Assembly: GCA_023391415.1 (NCBI GenBank)
Contig: JAEWAY010000036.1
Coordinates: 248,001 to 312,000, forward strand
Length of the DNA stretch: 64,000 nt
From: Bacteroidota bacterium
GTDB taxonomy: Bacteria; Bacteroidota; Bacteroidia; Cytophagales; Cytophagaceae
Direction of reading: 5' to 3'
The notes under the pieces are model-generated. The model did no database searches. It saw nothing but the letters and a program-made list of their open reading frames with translations, and was not told the DNA's origin. This document shows, piece by piece, positions 37,158-45,546 of this stretch; position 1 is the stretch's first letter; each line of letters opens with the position of its first letter. The translations under genes were made by a program, and so were the position numbers.

Positions 37158-37630
37158 TGCATAGCGCCTTGAAAAAACACCCGAATCTCAACCATATTGA
37201 AAAAGCCGTTCATTTTCTGGATTCTAAATATAGAATTCCCGGCACGCCATTTCGGTTTGGCCTCGATCCAATCCTCGGGATAATTCCCTTCGCCGGAGAT
37301 ATAGTCACCCTCATCATACAGGGCTTGCTGGCGGTTGAAATGCTCCGTTACGGAGCAAGTGGCAGAGTCGCCGCGCGCATGTTTATCAACATACTGATGG
37401 ATACGTTATTAGGAGGAATTCCGATCATTGGAGCCATCGTCGATCTTTTGTTCAAAGCCAACACTCGCAATCTCAGGTTACTAAAAGAACACTACGAAGA
37501 AGACAAACACAAAGGTAGCGCCACCAAAGTCGTTTTACTGTTTATCGCGGCGATCGTCGGCCTCTTGCTGATAGCGACCATTGGGTTCATCCTCCTCATC
37601 CGATGGATATATGTTTTGATCGCCCACTGA
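37157..37630 (+). CDS. DUF4112 domain-containing membrane protein
   Basis: A 157-residue protein with the DUF4112 pattern. LDSKYRIPGTPFRFGLDPIL is followed by GIIPFAGDIVTLIIQGLLAVEML (first hydrophobic segment), then RMFINILMDTLLGGIPIIGAI and VDLLFKANTRNLRLLKEHY. A C-terminal hydrophobic helix (VVLLFIAAIVGLLLIATIGF) adds a clear transmembrane span. The function of the family is unknown. The ATG lies within the stop of the upstream lipoprotein gene (1-bp overlap), which fixes the start and implies coupling. Confidence 0.92.
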   Translation: MHSALKKHPNLNHIEKAVHFLDSKYRIPGTPFRFGLDPILGIIPFAGDIVTLIIQGLLAVEMLRYGASGRVAARMFINILMDTLLGGIPIIGAIVDLLFKANTRNLRLLKEHYEEDKHKGSATKVVLLFIAAIVGLLLIATIGFILLIRWIYVLIAH

Positions 37631-37677
37631 CCACGAGTATAATTTTTAAATAAGAAAAAAACATAACGATAAAAAAA

Positions 37678-37704
37678 GCCTCCCCTATAAAAAACAGGAG
37701 AGGC
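37678..37704 (-). terminator. Minus-oriented terminator
   Basis: GCCTCCCCT (37678) pairs with AGGAGAGGC (37696) with one mismatch. The T run (TTTTTTT) follows the stem only when read on the minus strand, so it should end a minus-strand transcript from the 37.7-38.0 kb region rather than the DUF4112 gene. Confidence 0.7.
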
Positions 37705-37738
37705 AAAAAATATTACAAATACAGGTGGGTATTTACTT

Positions 37739-37792
37739 TTAATACATTTTCATGTACATAAGGTAACCACTCCGAGGGTGTTTTTTTATCAT
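37739..37792 (-). CDS. Possible 17-residue mini-protein
   Basis: ATG at 37792 begins MIKKHPRSGYLMYMKMY and ends with TAA at 37739, 35 bp before the minus-oriented terminator. Its middle (codons for HPRSGY) is much less AT-rich than the surrounding DNA. Coding is not proven; it could equally be part of a small RNA. Confidence 0.3.
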   Translation of the reverse strand: MIKKHPRSGYLMYMKMY

Positions 37793-37890
37793 AAAACACT
37801 TAATTTAATATTAAATTACTATATACAAACAACTTATCATTGCACTGTAATCAAAAATATATTACAGCCTATCCTTGTACAAGAGTATTT

Positions 37891-38007
37891 TTATCCAAAA
37901 AATATAATCAGAAACAGAATAAAGAATATCATCACCAGATACATGATCAGATCAGTAATAAAATAATCCTTATATTTTTTATAAAACTCTTTGATTTCTT
38001 TCAACAT
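37891..38007 (-). CDS. Small single-pass membrane protein, 38 residues
   Basis: ATG 38007 to TAA 37891 encodes MLKEIKEFYKKYKDYFITDL followed by IMYLVMIFFILFLIIFFG. A charged amphipathic N-terminus (about 1-18) precedes one strongly hydrophobic helix (about 20-37). A -7 box TATTTTTG lies 50 bp upstream and a minus-oriented terminator 187 bp downstream, so the transcript is well bounded. It fits a membrane-anchored small protein; the function is unknown. Confidence 0.65.
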   Translation of the reverse strand: MLKEIKEFYKKYKDYFITDLIMYLVMIFFILFLIIFFG

Positions 38008-38056
38008 GCTTATATCTATATTTAAATATCTCTATCGCTCGAAAGGCTAAAAATAA

Positions 38057-38064
38057 CAAAAATA
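38057..38064 (-). promoter_or_regulatory. -7 element for the 38-residue membrane protein
   Basis: TATTTTTG on the minus strand matches TAnnTTTG and lies 50 bp upstream of ATG 38007. A -33 TTG at the right distance is not evident. Confidence 0.45.
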
Positions 38065-38173
38065 CCGGCGAGAAGCACCCCTTTATTTCTCATTACCTAC
38101 ATCTGTTCAATCCTCATCGTAAAAATCAACCATAGGAGAGGAACTAAAAAACCAGCCATTTTATTTCTATTGT

Positions 38174-38329
38174 ATGCTTAACTTCAACCTCACCCGATTA
38201 CTGGATTATCTTATCTTGAGTTTTGTCGCGGCCGCGGTCCTTTGCCTTGGACATCCGTTTACGGCGGCGACCATGATCATGCTATACGTCACCGTATACG
38301 CTTTTATCATCGACGGGGACCAAGCCTGA
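38174..38329 (+). CDS. Small membrane protein, 51 residues
   Basis: ATG 38174 to TGA 38327 encodes MLNFNLTRLLDYLILSFVAA, then AVLCLGHPFTAATMIMLYVT and VYAFIIDGDQA. Two hydrophobic stretches (about 9-25 and 29-46) suggest two membrane passes or a hairpin. Codon use (GCG, GCC, CTT, GAC) resembles the core genes, unlike the AT-rich flanks. I recognise no family. Confidence 0.55.
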   Translation: MLNFNLTRLLDYLILSFVAAAVLCLGHPFTAATMIMLYVTVYAFIIDGDQA

Positions 38330-38425
38330 CGAAGGTCCCGCGCGCGTTTATTTTCTATACCCACCTTGAATTTTCATCAAAGCCTGATTAACTTTCCCGT
38401 TGATCGCATCACTATTTTCAACGCC

Positions 38426-38704
38426 ATGATTAATCTAAATTTTTTCGAACATTTTCCAGTCAGGGAATCATTTCCAAGAGCCTACACTGATTTTCTTGAC
38501 TTCTACAGTCATGCCAATACATCCATCCCTGGCATGACGGACATTGAACAATTGACATTCCCCTTTCAGGCAGGCTGGCTTCTCTCCTATTTCAACCAAA
38601 ACGCGGTGTCCATTGACTTAATGGACCTGAGTCTGGAAAACCTTCTGGAAATATTCCCCGACTGCTTCAAAAACATGGAGCATATACTTTCACATTATTC
38701 CTGA
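38426..38704 (+). CDS. Hypothetical protein
   Basis: A 92-residue cytosolic-looking protein from ATG 38426 (an in-frame TTG at 38366 would add 20 residues). It starts MINLNFFEHFPVRESFPRAY and contains a hydrophobic patch in LTFPFQAGWLLSYFN and an acidic helix LMDLSLENLLEIFPDCF. There is no signal peptide and no recognised domain. It lies 84 bp before mreB in the same direction, so it could be co-transcribed, but no functional link is known. Confidence 0.6.
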   Translation: MINLNFFEHFPVRESFPRAYTDFLDFYSHANTSIPGMTDIEQLTFPFQAGWLLSYFNQNAVSIDLMDLSLENLLEIFPDCFKNMEHILSHYS

Positions 38705-38788
38705 TTCGTTTTTGAACCATTTGTAAATTGTTTGCTGTTACAGCTAAAGTAAAACGACTACTTCAACAGCTAAACAAGGACTTACTTA

Positions 38789-39817
38789 ATGGGACTTTTC
38801 AATTTCGGCAACAACGGACTAGCCATTGATCTCGGTACCGCCAATACACTGATTATTCAAAACGATACGATCATTCTCAACGAACCCTCCATTATCGCGG
38901 TCGACAGCCTCACGGGCGATCTTGTCGCGTTTGGAAAAAAAGCGTTGCTCATGCATGAAAAAACGCATGAATATATCCGCACGATACGACCACTGAAAGA
39001 TGGCGTCATTTCCAATTTTCACGCGTGCGAACAAATGCTCAGAGGCATGATCAAGACTGTCAATCAGGGTAAAAACTTTCTGATGAAAGGCATTGAGAAA
39101 ATGGTTGTCTGTATTCCATTTAGCGCTACTGAAGTAGAAAAAAGAGCTGTACGCGACTCCGCCGAATATGCCGGAGCCAAGGAGCTGTTCATGATACATG
39201 AACCCATCGCCGCGGCTCTTGGCTTAGGGCTCAATGTCCGGGAAGCGGAAGGTTCCATGGTAATCGATATCGGAGGAGGCACCACTGAAATCGCGGTCAT
39301 TTCCCTCGGAGGCGTCGTATGTAATCAATCCTTGAAAATGGCTGGCGACGCGCTCAACAACGAGCTTGTACACTTTATGCGTCGCGAGCACAACCTGACT
39401 ATTGGAGAACGTACCGCCGAACGAATAAAAATTGAGGTGGGCGCCGCGTCGATCGATCTCGAAAATCCCCCTTCGGATATGGAAGTGGTCGGACGAGACA
39501 TGCTCACAGGACTTCCCAAATCCATAAAAATCAGCTACGGCGAAATCGCCGAAGCGCTGGACAAATCCGTCTCCATGATCGAAGACGCTGTTGTAAAAAC
39601 ACTGGAAAACTGTCCGCCGGAGCTGGCGAGCGATATCTATGAACGAGGCATCTGTCTCACTGGAGGCGGCAGCGGCCTAAGAGGATTAGACAAGCGCATT
39701 GAAAAACGTACGAAACTCAGAGTGCAAACCACTGAAAACAATCTGACTTCCGTCATCAATGGAGCGGGCCTATCCCTCAAAACTTTACCCACGACGAAGC
39801 ATATGCTGATTCGCTAA
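38789..39817 (+). CDS. mreB: MreB-type rod-shape protein (actin homologue)
   Basis: A 342-residue actin-fold protein. The phosphate-1 motif AIDLGTANTLI, connect and phosphate-2 motif VIDIGGGTTEIAVISLGG, and adenosine motif GICLTGGGSGLRGLDKRIE are all intact. VCIPFSATEVEKRAVRDSAE is typical of MreB. It polymerises under the membrane and guides cell-wall synthesis. In this window there is no mreC, mreD, mrdA or rodA beside it; a terminator follows directly. It is therefore either a displaced mreB or an additional paralogue. Confidence 0.94.
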   Translation: MGLFNFGNNGLAIDLGTANTLIIQNDTIILNEPSIIAVDSLTGDLVAFGKKALLMHEKTHEYIRTIRPLKDGVISNFHACEQMLRGMIKTVNQGKNFLMKGIEKMVVCIPFSATEVEKRAVRDSAEYAGAKELFMIHEPIAAALGLGLNVREAEGSMVIDIGGGTTEIAVISLGGVVCNQSLKMAGDALNNELVHFMRREHNLTIGERTAERIKIEVGAASIDLENPPSDMEVVGRDMLTGLPKSIKISYGEIAEALDKSVSMIEDAVVKTLENCPPELASDIYERGICLTGGGSGLRGLDKRIEKRTKLRVQTTENNLTSVINGAGLSLKTLPTTKHMLIR

Positions 39818-39849
39818 ATACCTGCCATATATAATATAATTCACCAATC

Positions 39850-39874
39850 GCCCGGAACTTCCCGGGCTTTTTTT
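39850..39874 (+). terminator. Terminator after mreB
   Basis: GCCCGG (39850) and CCGGGC (39862) form a short GC-rich stem followed by TTTTTTT. Confidence 0.85.
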
Positions 39875-39895
39875 AGTCCCGGGATTATTTTAAGT

Positions 39896-39913
39896 GATTC
39901 CGCGAGCGGAATC
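39896..39913. repeat. Perfect inverted repeat in the mreB-malectin gap
   Basis: GATTCCGC-GA-GCGGAATC, an 18-bp perfect palindromic hairpin 22 bp beyond the mreB terminator. It could be a protein-binding site or an RNA hairpin. The rest of the 293-bp gap is AT-rich with nothing else recognisable. Confidence 0.5.
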
Positions 39914-40110
39914 GCCAACTCATCATAAATGGTTTTACAATATCCTCGCTATATACTTAGCCTCTCCGGTTTCATATTACTTAATAAAAACATATAACTA
40001 ATTCTCCACAACAGGGATATAATACATTCTGAATACGCGGAATATGTTTCACACGCGTGATCGACAAACACATTCATGCTCTTTCAGGTTATAAAAAAAA
40101 TCGAAAGACT

Positions 40111-40977
40111 ATGAGAAACATATACAGAACCATCGCGGCGTTCGCGATTATCTTTATTTCGTTTAGCGCCGCTTCCCAAACCGTATTCGATTCCGAAAAA
40201 TACAAAAGCGTCCTGTACAGGATCAACACGGGAAATCTTGCCAAAACGACCAACGACGGCACTGGAGTAAACTGGCTGAGAGACGACTACACGATACCCA
40301 GCGAATACTCCAATTATGAAGAAACAGGAAATAAAATATATACTACTACCGAACCCATTACTTTTGACGCGTCGGTGCCGGCGGACTATCCGGAAGATCT
40401 TTTTCATCAGGAACGTTCCATTTATGGCTGGGATATCAAAAGGATGGAATGGACCTTTCCCATCGAAGCCGGAACAAAGGTTACTGTCCGCGTATTTATG
40501 GCGGAAATTTTCCATCATACGGAAGATGACAGGCGTTTCAATATCGAACTGGAAGGCAAACTTGTAGAAGAGGGTATTGATCTTTTTAAAAATTATGGCC
40601 GTAATGTCGGCATCATGAAATCGTACAATACGGAAAGTGATGGAAGCATCGACCTCGCCTTTATCACTGTTAAAGGCCAACCTACCGTCGCGGCTATCGA
40701 AATACTGGAACGCAACGAAGTCACAGGGCTGTTAAGCTCCGGCGGCGGAGAAAGCCATATATCTCTGTATCCAAACCCTTTTATAAACAAATTCTCCGTA
40801 CACAAGACAGCCGGATCAATAGAACAGCCTGCACTATATAATCTTCATGGCCAACTGATGGAAAACATCAATGTTGACGATCTTGGAGATCATTTCTCCA
40901 TTGACGCGACCAATCTTGCAAAAGGAACTTACCTGCTAAAAACAGGCGCGTATAGCAAACTGGTACAAAAGCAATAA
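40111..40977 (+). CDS. Malectin-domain protein, T9SS type A cargo
   Basis: A 288-residue secreted protein. I chose ATG 40111, which starts the signal peptide MRNIYRTIAAFAIIFISFSA; a GTG at 40057 would add 18 residues before it. Residues about 25-200 form a malectin-like carbohydrate-binding domain (YRINTGN, GVNWLRDDY, YGWDIKRMEWTFPI, VTVRVFMAEIFH, FNIELEGKLV). The C-terminus is a type A sorting domain (ISLYPNPFINKFSV ... LAKGTYLLKTGAYSKL). It is the first of three consecutive type A cargo genes and probably binds glycans at the cell surface. Confidence 0.9.
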   Translation: MRNIYRTIAAFAIIFISFSAASQTVFDSEKYKSVLYRINTGNLAKTTNDGTGVNWLRDDYTIPSEYSNYEETGNKIYTTTEPITFDASVPADYPEDLFHQERSIYGWDIKRMEWTFPIEAGTKVTVRVFMAEIFHHTEDDRRFNIELEGKLVEEGIDLFKNYGRNVGIMKSYNTESDGSIDLAFITVKGQPTVAAIEILERNEVTGLLSSGGGESHISLYPNPFINKFSVHKTAGSIEQPALYNLHGQLMENINVDDLGDHFSIDATNLAKGTYLLKTGAYSKLVQKQ

Positions 40978-40993
40978 TTTCATCCGGTTTTGA

Positions 40994-41045
40994 GAGCTTT
41001 TCCCCAATATTATTTTCCCCGAAAAGGGTTATCGGGGAAAAGCTC
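40994..41045 (+). terminator. Long hairpin after the malectin gene
   Basis: GAGCTTTTCCCC (40994-41005) pairs perfectly with GGGGAAAAGCTC (41034-41045). No T run follows, so it may be an attenuator-like or processing hairpin rather than a strong terminator. Confidence 0.5.
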
Positions 41046-41080
41046 CCACTCCAGGTTGTATTAATCCAACTAGTAATTTC

Positions 41081-42331
41081 ATGCGACACAACTACCTTAT
41101 TAAAAGTATAATTTACACATGCTTCGTTATATCCTTCGCTTTGCCGGAGCTGAGCGCTCAAACCTGGACAATCGAATCCACTTCCGACGGAAGCAAACCT
41201 TCCGGTATCGATGAGACGAGCTATATTCTGCTCAACGACAAGATGTACCTTCTGGGAGGCCGCGGTAATCTTCCAATTGAAGAATATGATCCGGAAACAA
41301 GTAGCTGGAGGCAGAAAAGCGCCCGGTTGAATAACCTGAATCATTTTCAAGCCGTCGCCTACAACAATCTGATTTACATCGTATGCGCCTTTACGGGAGG
41401 TTATCCGGAAGAAACTCCTGTCAGTCAGATATACACATACGATCCGGTAAGCGATCAGGTAAATACAAGTCACGAAATTCCCGCCGATCGCCGCCGGGGA
41501 TCCGCCGGAGCCGTCGCGTATAACGGCAAAATCTATATAGTGGGAGGTATTACCAACGGGCATACCAGCGGACATGTCGCCTGGTTTGATGAATATGACC
41601 CCACCACCGGAGGCTGGAAGACTATGCCGGACGCTCCTAGAGCCAGGGATCATTTCAACGCGACCATACATGGCGCAAAACTGTACGTAGTATCGGGCAG
41701 GCGATCGTCTTATCCCAATACATTCAACTTTACGGTACCGGAAGTCGATATTTACGACTTTACGACAGGCGCCTGGACGACCGGTCCAGCCAATATTCCT
41801 ACTGAACGCGCGGGAAGCGCCGTAGTCACATACCACAACGAGGTGCTGGTGATAGGCGGAGAAAGCATGGCCCACCTGGAAGCGCATAAAGAGACGGAAG
41901 CGCTGAACACAAGCACACTGCAATGGAGAAAACTTCCCGATCTGGCAACAGCCCGGCACGGTACGCAAGCGGTGGTATACAACGATAAAGTATATATCGC
42001 TTCGGGAGTAAGCAATCGCGGAGGCAACCCCAAAGTCGATACGCAGGAAATCCTGAGCATGACGGTAACCGGAAACCTCTACAGGCATTCCAATTCAAAC
42101 CTGGAGGTCTTTCCCAATCCTTGTGGAAGTCATATTACCATAGCGGGGCGCCATATGCCAGACCGCGCTTATATCCGGATTTATGACCTGAGCGGCAAGA
42201 TCCATATTGAAAGTTCATTGAAAGGCGATCGGCTAAACTTTGGGGACACGCTTCCCAACGGTTTTTATATGGCCAGACTTTACGCCGAATCCGGAGAGAT
42301 CATCGGAACTTTCAGTTTTACCAGGCGATAA
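41081..42331 (+). CDS. Kelch-repeat protein, T9SS type A cargo
   Basis: A 416-residue secreted protein with a signal peptide ending near LSAQTW. Five to six Kelch motifs are visible, for example DKMYLLGGRGNLPIEEYDP, GKIYIVGGITNGHTSG, AKLYVVSGRRS, NEVLVIGGESM and DKVYIASGVSN, which should form a beta-propeller. The C-terminal 80 residues are a type A sorting domain (LEVFPNPCGSHITIAG ... LPNGFYMARL). It is a surface binding or enzyme-accessory protein in a run of T9SS cargo genes. A long antisense frame over this gene has none of these features and was rejected. Confidence 0.9.
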   Translation: MRHNYLIKSIIYTCFVISFALPELSAQTWTIESTSDGSKPSGIDETSYILLNDKMYLLGGRGNLPIEEYDPETSSWRQKSARLNNLNHFQAVAYNNLIYIVCAFTGGYPEETPVSQIYTYDPVSDQVNTSHEIPADRRRGSAGAVAYNGKIYIVGGITNGHTSGHVAWFDEYDPTTGGWKTMPDAPRARDHFNATIHGAKLYVVSGRRSSYPNTFNFTVPEVDIYDFTTGAWTTGPANIPTERAGSAVVTYHNEVLVIGGESMAHLEAHKETEALNTSTLQWRKLPDLATARHGTQAVVYNDKVYIASGVSNRGGNPKVDTQEILSMTVTGNLYRHSNSNLEVFPNPCGSHITIAGRHMPDRAYIRIYDLSGKIHIESSLKGDRLNFGDTLPNGFYMARLYAESGEIIGTFSFTRR

Positions 42332-42363
42332 GTATCCCATCATTCTCCACAAAAACACGTGTC

Positions 42364-42412
42364 AAACTGGCAACTCATATTTTCAATATTGATTGCCAGT
42401 TTTTCTTTTTTA
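42364..42412 (+). terminator. Terminator after the Kelch gene
   Basis: AAACTGGCAA (42364) pairs perfectly with TTGCCAGTTT (42393), followed by a T-rich tract. The rest of the gap to 42567 is AT-rich. Confidence 0.75.
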
Positions 42413-42566
42413 TCCCCGACAAGATAAATTAAAAGAGAATCGATCATTTAATATAAAAATAAATATTCCTTAACATTCATAAACATGGCAATATTGAATA
42501 TTTTATAAACAAACTGAAAAACATATTTTTACAAAAGATATTTGTAATTAAAACAAACTAGCTGAA

Positions 42567-45401
42567 ATGAAACCTCATACTATTCATTCAATCATCTTTG
42601 TCAGTCTCCTTTTTATAGGGAGCGTTCTTCCGTCAAAAGCTCAACAATTTAACGCCAGCTCACTGGATATCTCCGTTATCGGAAGTATTAGCAATCCGAC
42701 ATCGATTCAATTTGGCCCGGACAATAAACTATATATGGCCAATCAGGATGGTACCATCCGTATACTCGACATCGAACGTAAAGGTCCCAACTCATACAAA
42801 GTCAATAGCCAGGAACTTATTTCACTGGTACGCAACATACCCAATCACAATGACGATGGCTCGCCAGCTTCCAGTGTTACCAAAAGACAGGTGACCGGAT
42901 TGTATATTACCGGTACCGCTCAGCAACCAATAATATATCTGGCCTCCAGCGACCCAAGAATGGGTGCCGGCGAACGAGGCGATGTAGATCTTTGTACCAA
43001 TTCGGGCATTGTATCCAGACTATATAAGGAAGGAGGCGTCTGGAAAAAACTGGATCTGGTAAGAGGCCTGCCTCATTCGGAAGAAAACCACGCTCCCAAC
43101 GGTATCGCCTTAGATACGGAAAACAACCAGCTTCTACTGGCGATCGGAGGCATGACCAACGCGGGAGGACCATCCAGAGGTTTTACCTATAGTACTGAAT
43201 ACGCTCTGGCCGCCTGCATCGTATCGATCGACCTTAACGCCATCAACGCCATGCCGGTCAAAGACGCCAACGGAGCGAATCCCTACGTATATGACATTCC
43301 TACTCTGGACGATCCTACCAGACCCAATAATCCCGACGGATCAGACATCAACGATCCATTTGGTGGAAACGATGGCCTTAATCAGGCTAAAATAGTGAAA
43401 GGCGGACCGGTTCAGGTATACGCCAGAGGATTTCGTAACAGTTACGATGTCGTCATTACCCGTAGCGGCAATGTATATACCATAGACAATGGAGCGAATC
43501 CGCAATGGGGCGGCATCCCGGCCAAAGACGCTAATGGAAAGGCGACCAATGAGTACCTGCCCGCTGAACCAGGCTCCACACCAAACTCCGGAGCCGAGGT
43601 TGTCAATAATCTGGATGGTCTTCACTTGATTGGCAATGTCAAGAGCTACCAGTCGGGTTCCTATTACGGCGGCCATCCTAATCCTATACGCGCCAATCCC
43701 GCCGGAGCGGGCCTCTTTACCCATAGCGGTCCCCTCGACGCCGGAGTACGGGTCTGGCGCACCGACAAAAACTCCCCGACATATCCCTTGCCTAGCGACT
43801 GGCCCCCAGTACCACTAGACATGGCTTTCCCGGAAGAAGGTACTTTTCTGCAACCAGGCAAAGACAACGCGGCTCTTATTACTTTCGAATCATCAACCAA
43901 TGGTTTTTGCGAATATACCGCTTCCAGCTTCAACAACGCCATGAAGGGCGACTTGTTGACCTGCTCCTACGATGGCTATATCGACCGTGTGAGACTCAAT
44001 GAGCAAGGAACTCAGACACTGAACAGCATTGGAGACAGCAGATTAAACAAAGATCAGAGTTTCGCGAGCGGTTTCGGGGGCAAAAAGCCTCTGGATATAT
44101 GGGCGCAGGGAGACGACCAGATTTTCCCGGGAACCATCTGGGCCGCTTTATACACAGGTGAAATCATCGTATACGAGCCGGACGAAAGCGATATCGCCTG
44201 TACAGGAGCGAACGACGCCAACCTCGATGAAGACAATGACGGATATAGCAATATGGATGAAATTCTCAATGGCAGCAATCCTTGTTCGGGAGCCAGCAGG
44301 CCTGAAGACTTTGACCTGGATGGCTTGTCCGATCTGCTCGACGACGACGACGACAATGATGGTATCACGGACGAAAAAGATTATTTCGCCAGAGACGCGT
44401 CAAATGGTCTCGACACTCATATTCCACTGAATTATGAAATGTACAATTCTGATCCCGGAACCGGATTTTTCGGGCTGGGTTTTACCGGACTCATGAGCAA
44501 TGGTAGAACGGACTATCTCGAACTATATAATACCGGCAACATGGTAGCGGGAGGCGCCGCCGGAGCGATCACGATCAATGAAACTCCGGAAGGCGACGCT
44601 TTCAATGATCTCAATGATCAGATGTACGCGTTCCAGTTTGGTATCAATGTCAATAAAAACACCAATCCTTTCATTATAAAAGTCCGTCTGAAAGGACCCT
44701 TTTTCGATGGGAAACAACCAGCCAACAACCAATCCATAGGAGCTTATATCGGAGTGGGCGATCAGGACAATTATCTGAAAGCCGCGCTTTCGGGCGATGG
44801 CGGACAGGCTGGAATTGAGGTCGCTTTTGAAAATGAAGGAATACAAACCTCGGAATGGCACAAACTGAGCGAAATACCTCAAAACGGGCTTTTACTGCAT
44901 TTTCAGGTAAATCCAGGAACCGGCTCCGTAGCTATTTCATATGAATATGACGGTTATCCGATCTCTCCAGCCGGTAATCCTGTCGACCTGAAAGGGCCTT
45001 TGTTAAATACCCTTCAGGGGAACGACGCTCTGGCCGTAGGCATTATCGCCACTTCCAGAAACTCATCCCAGCCATTCAACGCTACATGGGATTATATCGA
45101 CATCTCCGAAGAAGCTACATCGGGGATACTCGCGAGTACCCGAAAAAGCAGCAACCTTCGCTTTTATCCGAATCCGACAAGCGATCGTCTGTATATAGAA
45201 ACAGCGGAGGCCGGAAACGCCCAAAAGATCGACATCATCGCTTCCACTGGTATCTTGCTTAAAAGCTACCACGCGGCCGACATCGCGGCCGGTACGGAAC
45301 TCAATCTAAGCATGCGTGAGCTTCAGGATGGATTATACTTTATAAAAGTTACATATGCCGATAATAACCATGAAGAAATTATACAAATAATAAAACGCTG
45401 A
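42567..45401 (+). CDS. Sugar dehydrogenase-like propeller with TSP3-type Asp repeats, T9SS type A cargo
   Basis: A 944-residue secreted protein with a signal peptide ending near LPSKAQQF. The first half resembles the glucose/sorbosone dehydrogenase or NHL-type propeller (NPTSIQFGPDNKLYMANQDG, NHAPNGIALDTENNQLLLAIGG, YARGFRNSYDVVITRSGNVY, VYTIDNGANPQWGG). Residues about 540-605 form a calcium-binding, Asp-rich thrombospondin type 3 stretch (NLDEDNDGYSNMDEIL, DFDLDGLSDLLDDDDDNDG). A beta-rich module follows, and then a type A sorting domain (LRFYPNPTSDRLYI ... LQDGLYFIKV). It is probably a surface enzyme or binding protein; catalysis is not shown. It shares a propeller type with the gene at 30827. 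Confidence 0.87.
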   Translation: MKPHTIHSIIFVSLLFIGSVLPSKAQQFNASSLDISVIGSISNPTSIQFGPDNKLYMANQDGTIRILDIERKGPNSYKVNSQELISLVRNIPNHNDDGSPASSVTKRQVTGLYITGTAQQPIIYLASSDPRMGAGERGDVDLCTNSGIVSRLYKEGGVWKKLDLVRGLPHSEENHAPNGIALDTENNQLLLAIGGMTNAGGPSRGFTYSTEYALAACIVSIDLNAINAMPVKDANGANPYVYDIPTLDDPTRPNNPDGSDINDPFGGNDGLNQAKIVKGGPVQVYARGFRNSYDVVITRSGNVYTIDNGANPQWGGIPAKDANGKATNEYLPAEPGSTPNSGAEVVNNLDGLHLIGNVKSYQSGSYYGGHPNPIRANPAGAGLFTHSGPLDAGVRVWRTDKNSPTYPLPSDWPPVPLDMAFPEEGTFLQPGKDNAALITFESSTNGFCEYTASSFNNAMKGDLLTCSYDGYIDRVRLNEQGTQTLNSIGDSRLNKDQSFASGFGGKKPLDIWAQGDDQIFPGTIWAALYTGEIIVYEPDESDIACTGANDANLDEDNDGYSNMDEILNGSNPCSGASRPEDFDLDGLSDLLDDDDDNDGITDEKDYFARDASNGLDTHIPLNYEMYNSDPGTGFFGLGFTGLMSNGRTDYLELYNTGNMVAGGAAGAITINETPEGDAFNDLNDQMYAFQFGINVNKNTNPFIIKVRLKGPFFDGKQPANNQSIGAYIGVGDQDNYLKAALSGDGGQAGIEVAFENEGIQTSEWHKLSEIPQNGLLLHFQVNPGTGSVAISYEYDGYPISPAGNPVDLKGPLLNTLQGNDALAVGIIATSRNSSQPFNATWDYIDISEEATSGILASTRKSSNLRFYPNPTSDRLYIETAEAGNAQKIDIIASTGILLKSYHAADIAAGTELNLSMRELQDGLYFIKVTYADNNHEEIIQIIKR

Positions 45402-45408
45402 CATATTA

Positions 45409-45445
45409 AAACAATCCCTGCCCTCTTTATGGACAGGGGTTGTTT
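45409..45445 (+). terminator. Terminator after the TSP3/propeller gene
   Basis: AAACAATCCCTG (45409) pairs with CAGGGGTTGTTT (45434) with one G-T pair, then a T run. Confidence 0.75.
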
Positions 45446-45546
45446 TTTATAAACACGCCTAATCTCGGACGTCCTCTTCCTGTCTCTCTCCTAGTCATCC
45501 CACAGCGAGTGAACCCACAAGTTAAACAATTAACAATTTTACAGCA

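Noticed and set aside
37778..38025. Plus-strand AT-rich frames of about 60 codons
   Set aside because: They overlap the better-supported 38-residue minus-strand gene, which has a promoter and terminator, and they are only low-complexity Ile/Asn/Tyr sequence.
40868..42088. A 406-codon open frame antisense to the Kelch gene
   Set aside because: It has no signal peptide or domain, whereas the plus-strand frame has Kelch motifs, a signal peptide and a sorting domain.
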